A stretch of 47,157 nt of DNA from NCBI GenBank assembly GCA_003045865.1, contig PZPB01000014.1, positions 1 through 47,157 of the forward strand, read 5' to 3'. The DNA is from Bacteroidota bacterium (GTDB lineage: Bacteria > Bacteroidota > Bacteroidia > Flavobacteriales > Schleiferiaceae). The notes beneath the pieces are model-generated. The model made no database searches. It saw nothing but the letters and a program-made list of their open reading frames with translations, and had not been told where the DNA came from. Numbering within the stretch: the first letter of the stretch is position 1; each line of letters starts with the position of its first letter. Both the position numbers and the translations under genes were made by a program. Below are positions 32,661 through 39,714 of this stretch, piece by piece.

Positions 32661-33962
32661 TCAAGCTTTAGGTTCTGCTCGATTCTTGCTTAAGGCCTTA
32701 TCGGGTATGGCAATCATAATAAAGAAGATCGAATAGAAGAAACTAAAAAACACCACCCCCGCTTGACGCTGAAGCATGCTCTCCGTAAAAAAGCTTAGGG
32801 CGCAAATTAGCAGAAAAAAGCCGGCTTCGGTTTTATAGGGGTGGCGGGCAATTTTAAAGAGAGGGTAAATGAATAAGGCCAATAAAATTAAAAAGGCGAA
32901 GACACCATTGGCCGCAAAAGTTTGCAGGTAAGAATTATGGTAATTGTAGCGCATCTCATAGAGTTGATAGGTTTGATGACCATCCCAAAAAATTGCATCT
33001 ACCTCCTCTAGTTTCCGGTTTAAAGCGATGTCTTCCGCACCCGTACCTGCTCCAAACCAGAAGTTTTCTGCAATCACATCTAGACCTGAGCGCCACAAAA
33101 ACTTACGCGGATTGGTCTGCTTATTTTCAATCATTCTCTCGTAAGAACGCAGCTCGTTATAGGTATCAACTAAACGACTTCTACTGCCAGGAAAAAGCAT
33201 TAATAAGCCAAAAAAGGCTAGAGAAAATGCGAACAAACTGGCTCTTGCCTTCCAAGGGCCCATACGCTTGCGCAGATAGGCGTAAAGAATGAGTACATTA
33301 ATAATAACAAAAACTAAATATTGCATGCGTACGGAAAGAAGAACGATGCCGGCAAATAAGATAAGTAAGGCTACAATATTTAGCGCACGGGATTTATAAA
33401 CCGCTTGATTTTGAACGAGGCGATGTAAAATTATCGCATAGGAAAAGCTTAAGTACAAACCGACATAATGCGGAGGAACTAAAACAAGACTCAGTAATTC
33501 GGCGAAATAAAACACTTCCCCCTGAGCGCCATTGTAGTAACGGTATATGGCAAATAAGAAGGACGCCACTAACATTAAAACATTAGAGCTAGCAAATACC
33601 TTAAATAGCAGATTGAGACTTTGTTTGCGCAGTCCTACAGTGGTTGAGAGCAGTAAAGGCCAAACGATAAATGGCACTTTAAGTAGTAATTCTTCAGCTG
33701 CTTCAGTAGGACGAGAGGAAAAAAAAGCGCCCACGCCCAATAAAATGTAAAGGCTAAAGAAGAGGGCAACGTATTTATTGGCAGACAAAAGAGTAAGCTT
33801 GGCTTTAAAATCGGCTGAAATCAGCCAGAACAAGCCAGCTAGCATCATCCCTAAACTTATGGGCAACCACTTTAATTGCCAAGGCATTAAAACGGTAAAG
33901 TAAAGAAGGCTAGCATAAAAGAGAAATTGCACGCCAGATGTACCCGCAAATTTCAATTTCAT
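32661..33962 (-). CDS. O-antigen ligase/polymerase family protein (copy 2)
   Basis: This 433-residue polytopic inner-membrane protein shares architecture with 22750-24021: about eleven helices and a periplasmic loop (residues about 285-345) with NFWFGAGTGAED and the conserved His in RYNYHNSYLQTF before the late helix. The pairing of two such genes in one region suggests one polymerase (Wzy) and one ligase (WaaL), but which is which cannot be read from sequence. It overlaps the S41 protease gene by 4 nt and ends 34 nt before the GT2 gene. Confidence 0.85.
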   Translation of the reverse strand: MKLKFAGTSGVQFLFYASLLYFTVLMPWQLKWLPISLGMMLAGLFWLISADFKAKLTLLSANKYVALFFSLYILLGVGAFFSSRPTEAAEELLLKVPFIVWPLLLSTTVGLRKQSLNLLFKVFASSNVLMLVASFLFAIYRYYNGAQGEVFYFAELLSLVLVPPHYVGLYLSFSYAIILHRLVQNQAVYKSRALNIVALLILFAGIVLLSVRMQYLVFVIINVLILYAYLRKRMGPWKARASLFAFSLAFFGLLMLFPGSRSRLVDTYNELRSYERMIENKQTNPRKFLWRSGLDVIAENFWFGAGTGAEDIALNRKLEEVDAIFWDGHQTYQLYEMRYNYHNSYLQTFAANGVFAFLILLALFIYPLFKIARHPYKTEAGFFLLICALSFFTESMLQRQAGVVFFSFFYSIFFIMIAIPDKALSKNRAEPKA

Positions 33963-35608
33963 TTTTCAGGGCTCAAAATTTCTTGATAAGCCTGCTTATC
34001 TTTCAAATAAAACAGGGCTTTTTTAATATCCATGTCATGATTCAAAGCATTCTCTAAACGGCCACTTTCGAAATAATAACGCGATACGATTTCCTCCTGC
34101 AAAAGCTCTTTTACAATTTCCTTATCGTGATCAAGTTCAAGGGACTTTCTTTTTTCGTAGGCAATTTTGAGATCTGTTAATTCTTGCGCTAACTGCTCGT
34201 CAAACTCTTCTTCAGCAGCTACCTTTGTTAAGTTATTAATTACCCTACCCGTGCGGGTGTCAAAGTCAAATTCTCTTGAAGCTAGCCATTTTTTAAAGCT
34301 ATTAAAAATAGCATCATCTATTCGGAAATCCGCTGCAGCGGCAATTGTTGGATTCTTAAAATAAAAGTCAGTGGCAAAATCAAAAAATTGCAAATCGCGA
34401 AATAGAGCGATAATGAGCTCTGTAGCCTCTGGGCTTTCGGTTTGTATATCTGGATCTATACCTCCACCATCGTAAACCACGCGACCATTATTCGTTTTAT
34501 AAGCATTGCGCAAAGAGTCGGGTACTTTCGTTACGCTGCCATCTTCGGCTCTTTCGGCATAGTCAATCGCTTGAATTAGCCTACCACTAGGCGTATAATA
34601 CTTTGCAATAGTAACTTTTAACTGCGCCCCGTATGGCAACATGCGCGACTCTTGCACTAAGCCTTTCCCGAAAGATCGTCTGCCGAGAATTAGGGCACGA
34701 TCATAATCTTGCAAAGTTCCAGCTACAATTTCGGAGGCCGAGGCACTGCCCGAATTGATTAAAACTACTACCGGGATTTCGGTATTAAAAGGGCGATTAT
34801 TGGTTTTATAAGTTTTTTGCCATTCCTCTAATTTACCTTTGGTTTGCACAACCACCTCCCCTTTAGGGATAAATAAGTTCGTTAGGTTTATCGCCTCTAT
34901 CAGCAGTCCACCCGGATTGTTCCTAAGGTCTAAAACTAATCCTTTAATTTCTTTCTCCTTAGCAAGGTCTTCCCAAGCTTTGCGTACTTCGCCACTCGCG
35001 TTTTGCGTAAAGCTACTCAGTGAAATATAGGCGAAATCATCGCCTAAAAAGCCAGCAAAGGGCACGGAACTGCGGTGAACTTTTGCGCGCTCAATGGTTT
35101 TTGCAATTTTCACTCCCCCTCTTTCTATTTCTAGTTCCACTTTAGTTCCTGGCGCTCCTTTTAAAATTTCGGATATTGATTCTATGGAGCGGTCCTCAAT
35201 TGATTCACCGTCGATGCTCAAAATAATATCACCTACTAAAAGCCCCGCCTTGGCGGCGGCAAAATCTTCAAATATTGAGGTAATAATAACTTGATTTAGA
35301 TGCTCTCCTACGCTAGCACCCACACCGGCATAGTCACCTGTTTGTTGAATTCTAAAATCTTCCACTGCTTCCTCAGGAATGTAATTGGTGTAGGGATCTA
35401 AAGAAGACAACATCGAATTAATGGCCTCTTCAGCCAATTCCCCTGGCTGGGTATCGTCAACATAATATAGACTAACCTCTTTGAAAACGCTGGTAAAAAT
35501 ATCCAGCTGTTTACTTAGCTCGAAATAGTCGGGCGTATAGGAAAAACTTAAAATTAGAGCCGCTCCGATGAGTATGCCGCTAAAAAGCTTGGGTATTCGT
35601 TTAAACAT
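33959..35608 (-). CDS. S41-family carboxy-terminal processing protease
   Basis: This 549-residue serine protease of the CtpA/Prc type is anchored by one N-terminal membrane helix (residues about 8-24) and acts in the periplasm. An N-terminal helical cap is followed by a PDZ domain (residues about 95-175, GVGASVGEHLNQVIIT to ERGGVKIAK) and the protease core. The catalytic Ser290 lies in NSGSASASEIV and Lys315 in RRSFGKGLVQ, forming the Ser-Lys dyad. The C-terminal 120 residues are charged helices as in Bacteroidetes members. It trims C-termini of exported proteins. It starts 22 nt after the rnpA stop and overlaps the ligase-like gene by 4 nt. Confidence 0.94.
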   Translation of the reverse strand: MFKRIPKLFSGILIGAALILSFSYTPDYFELSKQLDIFTSVFKEVSLYYVDDTQPGELAEEAINSMLSSLDPYTNYIPEEAVEDFRIQQTGDYAGVGASVGEHLNQVIITSIFEDFAAAKAGLLVGDIILSIDGESIEDRSIESISEILKGAPGTKVELEIERGGVKIAKTIERAKVHRSSVPFAGFLGDDFAYISLSSFTQNASGEVRKAWEDLAKEKEIKGLVLDLRNNPGGLLIEAINLTNLFIPKGEVVVQTKGKLEEWQKTYKTNNRPFNTEIPVVVLINSGSASASEIVAGTLQDYDRALILGRRSFGKGLVQESRMLPYGAQLKVTIAKYYTPSGRLIQAIDYAERAEDGSVTKVPDSLRNAYKTNNGRVVYDGGGIDPDIQTESPEATELIIALFRDLQFFDFATDFYFKNPTIAAAADFRIDDAIFNSFKKWLASREFDFDTRTGRVINNLTKVAAEEEFDEQLAQELTDLKIAYEKRKSLELDHDKEIVKELLQEEIVSRYYFESGRLENALNHDMDIKKALFYLKDKQAYQEILSPEK

Positions 35609-35630
35609 CGCTAAAATCTATGGGGCTAAG

Positions 35631-36014
35631 TTAGGATAAAAACGAAGCTTTTCCCGATAGATTGTTAAGCTCAGCCAAGAGCTTTTTTAAAGTGGCTTCA
35701 ATTTCTTGAAAGTCATACTCCTGCGAGGTATTATACATCAAAATCAGGTGTAAGGAACTACCCTCAAAATCAGCAAGAAGATGTTTATTTAAACGATAAG
35801 CTTCAAGTATACGGCGCTTTATTCTATTGCGATCTACTGCCTTAGCGAAACGGCGCTTAGGCACACTAAAGGCTACTTTATGCGGTAGCGCATCTCCAGT
35901 AGGGAGAAACTTTAGGGCAAGAAATTTTTTACGGATAAACTTACCCTCATTAAAAAGTGCCGTAATCGACTGCTTACTTTTTAATCTCTCATTTTTCGCA
36001 AAGCTCTGTGGCAT
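35631..36014 (-). CDS. rnpA: Ribonuclease P protein component
   Basis: This 127-residue basic protein binds the RNase P RNA and helps mature the 5' ends of tRNAs. Family marks are NERLKSKQSITALF near the N-terminus, FSVPKRRFAKAVDRNRIKRRILEAYR with the RNR signature, and a basic surface throughout. The ATG at 36014 (MPQSFAKNERL) is preferred; the in-frame upstream start at 36035 would fall inside a strong terminator hairpin. The gene lies between hemD and the S41 protease, not next to rpmH and dnaA as in many bacteria. Confidence 0.93.
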   Translation of the reverse strand: MPQSFAKNERLKSKQSITALFNEGKFIRKKFLALKFLPTGDALPHKVAFSVPKRRFAKAVDRNRIKRRILEAYRLNKHLLADFEGSSLHLILMYNTSQEYDFQEIEATLKKLLAELNNLSGKASFLS

Positions 36015-36040
36015 AAAAAAAGGCCGTGATAACACGGCCT
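36014..36040 (-). terminator. Terminator hairpin directly abutting the rnpA start
   Basis: Perfect 8-bp stem AGGCCGTG (36021-36028) / CACGGCCT (36033-36040), loop ATAA. On the minus strand it is followed by TTTTTTT that runs into the rnpA ATG. It ends hemD transcription and may also act on read-through into rnpA. Confidence 0.8.
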
Positions 36041-36056
36041 AAATTAGTGAGATATC

Positions 36057-36803
36057 TTATTTCTTGTTAGACTCTTTTATATAATCCTCCAAGGCCATTG
36101 TCATAGATGGGTATTTAGGATGAGGCGCTTTGATATTAACCGTTAATCCTGCTTCTTCAATGGCTTTATGCGTGGTTGTTCCAAAACCTGCAATTAAAGT
36201 TTGCCCTTGTTCAAAATCGGGGAAATTCTCGTACAGAGATTTAATACCAGATGGACTAAAGAATACCAAAATGTCGTATTTAACCTCAGCCAAATTAGAC
36301 AGGTCGCTACTTACCGTATTGTACAAAACAGCTCTAGTATAGCTTACCTTAGAATCTTCTAAAACTTGGGGGATAGCTGGCTTTAAAGAGTCAGAAGTAG
36401 GTAAGAGATACTTCTCCTCCTTGTGTTTCTTAAAAAGCGGCGCAAGATCTCCAAATGTGCTTTTGCCAAAGTAAATTTTACGCTTTCGGTAAACAACATA
36501 CTTTTGCAAATAGTAAGCAATAGCCTCACTGGTACAAAAGTACTTCATGTCGTTGGGTACAGTAAAGCGCATTTCCTCTGCAATGCGAAAATAATGATCT
36601 ACCGCATTGCGACTAGTAAGAATTACAGCAGTATGACTTGCCAAATTTACCTTTTGCTTGCGCACTTCAGCAACATCCACACCGGCAACATGTATGAAAG
36701 GTATAAAGTCGATTTTCAACTTATACTTCTCTGCCAAATCAAAGTAGGGCGAGTTTTCGGTTTGTGGTTCGGGTTGCGAAACGAGAATTGATTTTACCTT
36801 CAC
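36057..36803 (-). CDS. hemD: Uroporphyrinogen-III synthase
   Basis: This 248-residue cytoplasmic enzyme closes and inverts ring D of hydroxymethylbilane to make uroporphyrinogen III for heme. The sequence is divergent, as usual for HemD, but the fold markers are present: SILVSQPEP opening, a VILTSRNAVDHYF segment, YFCTSEAIAYYLQ, then ILVFFSPSGIKSLYENF and the C-terminal LIAGFGTTTHKAIEEAGLTV. The length is typical. It is followed by a strong terminator and preceded by the DUF4271 gene on the same strand, an arrangement I know from other Flavobacteriales. Confidence 0.9.
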   Translation of the reverse strand: MKVKSILVSQPEPQTENSPYFDLAEKYKLKIDFIPFIHVAGVDVAEVRKQKVNLASHTAVILTSRNAVDHYFRIAEEMRFTVPNDMKYFCTSEAIAYYLQKYVVYRKRKIYFGKSTFGDLAPLFKKHKEEKYLLPTSDSLKPAIPQVLEDSKVSYTRAVLYNTVSSDLSNLAEVKYDILVFFSPSGIKSLYENFPDFEQGQTLIAGFGTTTHKAIEEAGLTVNIKAPHPKYPSMTMALEDYIKESNKK

Positions 36804-36850
36804 GGTTATACTTGTTTTACACCCCTACTAATTATCTCATTTCCAATAAC

Positions 36851-37507
36851 CTAAACTAAGAAAAGCAAATACGAAATAGGGATTATTTCCAACGCGCAAA
36901 GGTACAAAATAAAATAAGTACTTGGGATACCTATACGAAAGGTAAATACACTTGTTTTAAAAATCGCCACTAACAAACCTAGCACGAGCACAACAATCAA
37001 TAGCCACGCAGAAAAGACGGGCCAGGGCCCAAAATAAACAAGTAGTGACAAGAGGGCTGTTGAGAGAGCTACCCAGTTAAAATGGGCTAGAAATATATTT
37101 TGAGCGGCAATCAATTCTTCCTGTAAGTTAAAAACCCAACCAATTATACTGGCCAGAAAGCTTTTAACAACCAAAAAAACCGTCGTTAATAAAACCATCC
37201 GAAAATATTCAGCCCAACCGAAAAGAAAGAAGGCACTTAAGCTAGTACCTGAAAGGAGTTTAGTAGCAATAATGGCTAAGGGCAAAGCACTTACGGCCGA
37301 AATCAACATTAGAGCATCGGTCCTTAAGCTGCGCTTATCTTGGTTAAAACTAAGTGCTAACTCATTACCACCGGCGCTAAATAAGATAATTAGCAATTGC
37401 TTAGTCCTTGGCGCATTAACAAAATTAGCTAGCACCAAAAAAGTACTAGCTAATATGCTTATAATTATTACCCAATCGGTACTACGGCCGTTTACCAGAA
37501 TCTCCAT
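36851..37507 (-). CDS. DUF4271 membrane protein
   Basis: This 218-residue inner-membrane protein has about six to seven helices separated by short loops. The features I recognise are the N-terminal WVIIISILASTFLVLANFVN, the amphipathic loop SFNQDKRSLRTDA, and the Y-x-C-A-L-E-I-I-P end in FILYLCALEIIPISYLL. These fit DUF4271, a family restricted to Bacteroidetes and usually next to hemD. Function is not known; the link to heme synthesis is from gene order. The ATG at 37507 lies 4 nt after a TAnnTTTG box on its own strand. Confidence 0.8.
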   Translation of the reverse strand: MEILVNGRSTDWVIIISILASTFLVLANFVNAPRTKQLLIILFSAGGNELALSFNQDKRSLRTDALMLISAVSALPLAIIATKLLSGTSLSAFFLFGWAEYFRMVLLTTVFLVVKSFLASIIGWVFNLQEELIAAQNIFLAHFNWVALSTALLSLLVYFGPWPVFSAWLLIVVLVLGLLVAIFKTSVFTFRIGIPSTYFILYLCALEIIPISYLLFLV

Positions 37508-37511
37508 TGGG

Positions 37512-37519
37512 CAAAGATA
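37512..37519 (-). promoter_or_regulatory. TAnnTTTG -7 box abutting the DUF4271 start
   Basis: Minus-strand TATCTTTG ends 4 nt before the ATG at 37507, implying a leaderless mRNA for the DUF4271-hemD pair. Confidence 0.55.
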
Positions 37520-37522
37520 AAA

Positions 37523-38338
37523 TCAATCCTTCAGCAACTGGGCACTAAAACCCTGCGAATCACTTAAAATATAAGTTCCCTTAGCCAATGCCGACACATC
37601 GAAACGAAAGTGATTCTGCTTCAAGCGTTCGCCTTCCCCTAAATTGAGGACAAGTTTACCGTTTAGGTCCATCACCTTAAAGGGTGCTTCTAAACTGCTA
37701 TTTGCACTTAAAACAAAGCTATCTTCCACAGGATTTGGATAAATACTAAGAGCAACTATAGCGCGATCACCAATACCAACGCCAGTAGTAGCCTTGTTTA
37801 AAACTAAGTTGTTCGAAACAATAACATCACCATTGGTACTTCCTGTATTGTCAGAAAAATTAACTGCAACGTAAATAGTAGTTTGATCTGATGCTTGACC
37901 AGCATCCCAGTCAAAAACCCACATATTTCCACCATTAGTTCCATTCCTACCGGCGCTGGTATGGGTAATGTAACTGTTCGTTTTTCTGGTATCCGTTGGG
38001 TCAGTAACAATGATATTACCTTCAAATCCCGAGGCACTTTCCACCGAAGCAGAAAAACCTAGTTCATTACTGCCCGTCCCACCATTATCAGCCATAACGG
38101 TAACTTGATAAATTGAATCCTCTTTAAATCCAGCGGAAGGAATATTAGTGGTGATACTAACGGTTTGGCTGCTTGCATTAGGGCCATTATGACAACCGGC
38201 GCGGGCACAAGTATTATTATTGCCATTAGGTCCTCCACTGCTACCCGCCGGGGCGCCACTAGAGTTAGTGAATGCATCGGTTACGATAAAGGCGCTTAGC
38301 CCAAAAATCAGAGTAAATAAAAGGTAGTTCTTCTTCAT
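37523..38338 (-). CDS. T9SS cargo protein with choice-of-anchor-like domain
   Basis: This 271-residue secreted protein has an N-terminal signal peptide (MKKNYLLFTLIFGLSAFIVT). After it comes a Gly/Ser/Asn-rich stretch with CARAGCHNG, then a beta-sandwich domain like the choice-of-anchor V or Reeler type, with TTIYVAVNFSDNTGSTNGDVI. The last 70 residues are a type A C-terminal sorting domain for type IX secretion: SIYPNPVEDSFVL, then GKLVLNLGEGE and ALAKGTYIL. The protein is thus exported through the outer membrane and cell-surface attached or released. Target and function are unknown. The C-x3-CH near residue 44 is notable but is not the C-x2-CH of a heme site. Confidence 0.85.
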   Translation of the reverse strand: MKKNYLLFTLIFGLSAFIVTDAFTNSSGAPAGSSGGPNGNNNTCARAGCHNGPNASSQTVSITTNIPSAGFKEDSIYQVTVMADNGGTGSNELGFSASVESASGFEGNIIVTDPTDTRKTNSYITHTSAGRNGTNGGNMWVFDWDAGQASDQTTIYVAVNFSDNTGSTNGDVIVSNNLVLNKATTGVGIGDRAIVALSIYPNPVEDSFVLSANSSLEAPFKVMDLNGKLVLNLGEGERLKQNHFRFDVSALAKGTYILSDSQGFSAQLLKD

Positions 38339-38394
38339 AAATTTTTTTTATTATTAAAGTTCTAAATGTATGATAATCGATATAATCGTATAAC

Positions 38395-38402
38395 TACATT
38401 TG
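38395..38402 (+). promoter_or_regulatory. TAnnTTTG -7 box for the acyl-CoA dehydrogenase gene
   Basis: TACATTTG lies 15 nt upstream of the ATG at 38418. Confidence 0.5.
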
Positions 38403-38417
38403 TAAAAAATTGATTAG

Positions 38418-39596
38418 ATGGCAAGTGATTTATTTGAAGCACCCGACTATTACCAAATAGACGATCTTTTACAAGAAGAACATATTTTAGTACGAAACGC
38501 AACGCGCGACTGGGTTAAGAAAGAGGTTAGCCCGATAATTGAAGACTACGCTCAGAAGGCAGAGTTCCCAAAACACCTTATCAAAGGCCTCGCTGAAGTG
38601 GGCGCTTTTGGACCTTATATTCCTGAAGAATATGGCGGCGCCGGCTTAGACCAGATTAGTTATGGTTTAATGATGCAGGAAATAGAACGTGGCGACTCAG
38701 GTGTTCGCTCTACCTGTTCTGTGCAATCCTCTTTGGTGATGTATCCCATCTTTGCCTACGGCAGCGAAGATCAAAGAAAAAAATACCTTCCTAAATTAGC
38801 CAGTGGAGAATTTTTAGGTGCATTCGGTTTAACCGAACCTAATCACGGCTCAAATCCTAGTGGAATGACAACCCATTACAAGGATATGGGAGACCATTAT
38901 CTTTTGAACGGTGCTAAAATGTGGATTTCCAATGCCCCTTTCGCTGATATAGCGGTGGTCTGGGCAAAAAATGAGGAAGGCCGCATTCACGGAATTATAG
39001 TAGAAAGAGGCATGGAAGGCTTCACTACGCCAGAAACCCATAATAAATGGAGTTTGCGTGCTAGCGCAACAGGCGAGTTGGTTTTCGACAATGTGAAAGT
39101 TCCCAAAGAAAATGTACTACCCGGTCGCAGTGGACTGGGCGCCCCTCTTAGCTGCTTAGATTCTGCAAGATACGGTATTGCCTGGGGTGCTTTAGGCGCG
39201 GCTATGGATTGTTATGACACAGCACTTCGCTACGCGAAAGAGCGCATTCAATTTGGCAAACCTATTGCTAGTTTCCAGCTGCAACAAAAAAAATTAGCTG
39301 AAATGATTACGGAGATCACTAAAGGGCAACTTTTAGTTTGGCGCCTAGGTGTTCTTAAAAACGAAGGGCGCGCTACTACTGCCCAGATTAGTATGGCTAA
39401 ACGTAATAGCGTAGAAATCGCTTTAAAGATCGCTCGTGAAGCACGTCAAATACTCGGTGGAATGGGCATTACGGGAGACTACTCTATTATGCGACATATG
39501 ATGAACCTCGAATCGGTGGTTACCTATGAAGGAACGCATGATATTCATCTTTTAATTACTGGAGCTGACATTACAGGTATCCCAGCCTTTCAATAA
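38418..39596 (+). CDS. gcdH: Glutaryl-CoA dehydrogenase-type acyl-CoA dehydrogenase
   Basis: This 392-residue FAD enzyme would oxidise and decarboxylate glutaryl-CoA to crotonyl-CoA in lysine and tryptophan breakdown. The family blocks are FGPYIPEEYGGAGLDQISY near the N-terminus, FGLTEPNHGSNPSGM, LNGAKMWISNAPFAD (FAD-binding domain), and the C-terminal RQILGGMGITGDY. The catalytic base is Glu371 in TYEGTHDIH, a pattern specific to the GCDH group, and the end ITGADITGIPAF also matches it. Cytoplasmic and monocistronic, with a promoter box upstream and a terminator downstream. Confidence 0.93.
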   Translation: MASDLFEAPDYYQIDDLLQEEHILVRNATRDWVKKEVSPIIEDYAQKAEFPKHLIKGLAEVGAFGPYIPEEYGGAGLDQISYGLMMQEIERGDSGVRSTCSVQSSLVMYPIFAYGSEDQRKKYLPKLASGEFLGAFGLTEPNHGSNPSGMTTHYKDMGDHYLLNGAKMWISNAPFADIAVVWAKNEEGRIHGIIVERGMEGFTTPETHNKWSLRASATGELVFDNVKVPKENVLPGRSGLGAPLSCLDSARYGIAWGALGAAMDCYDTALRYAKERIQFGKPIASFQLQQKKLAEMITEITKGQLLVWRLGVLKNEGRATTAQISMAKRNSVEIALKIAREARQILGGMGITGDYSIMRHMMNLESVVTYEGTHDIHLLITGADITGIPAFQ

Positions 39597-39661
39597 TTCT
39601 TTGCGATTTTAAGAATTTAGGCTTGAAGCCAAATTTAGAATCGAATTCATATTCATAATCT

Positions 39662-39695
39662 AAAAGCCCCACGTATCGCTACGTGGGGCTTTTTT
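39662..39695. terminator. Bidirectional terminator between convergent genes
   Basis: The stem AAAAGCCCCACGTA (39662-39675) / TACGTGGGGCTTTT (39680-39693) with a TCGC loop has T and A runs on both sides. It serves gcdH and the convergent LruC-domain gene. Confidence 0.88.
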
Positions 39696-39714
39696 AATTT
39701 ATGTCATTCAGATT

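Noticed and set aside
37523-38338. C-x3-C-H near residue 44 as a cytochrome c heme site
   Set aside because: Heme attachment needs C-x2-C-H; the spacing here is one residue longer and no distal methionine context was seen.
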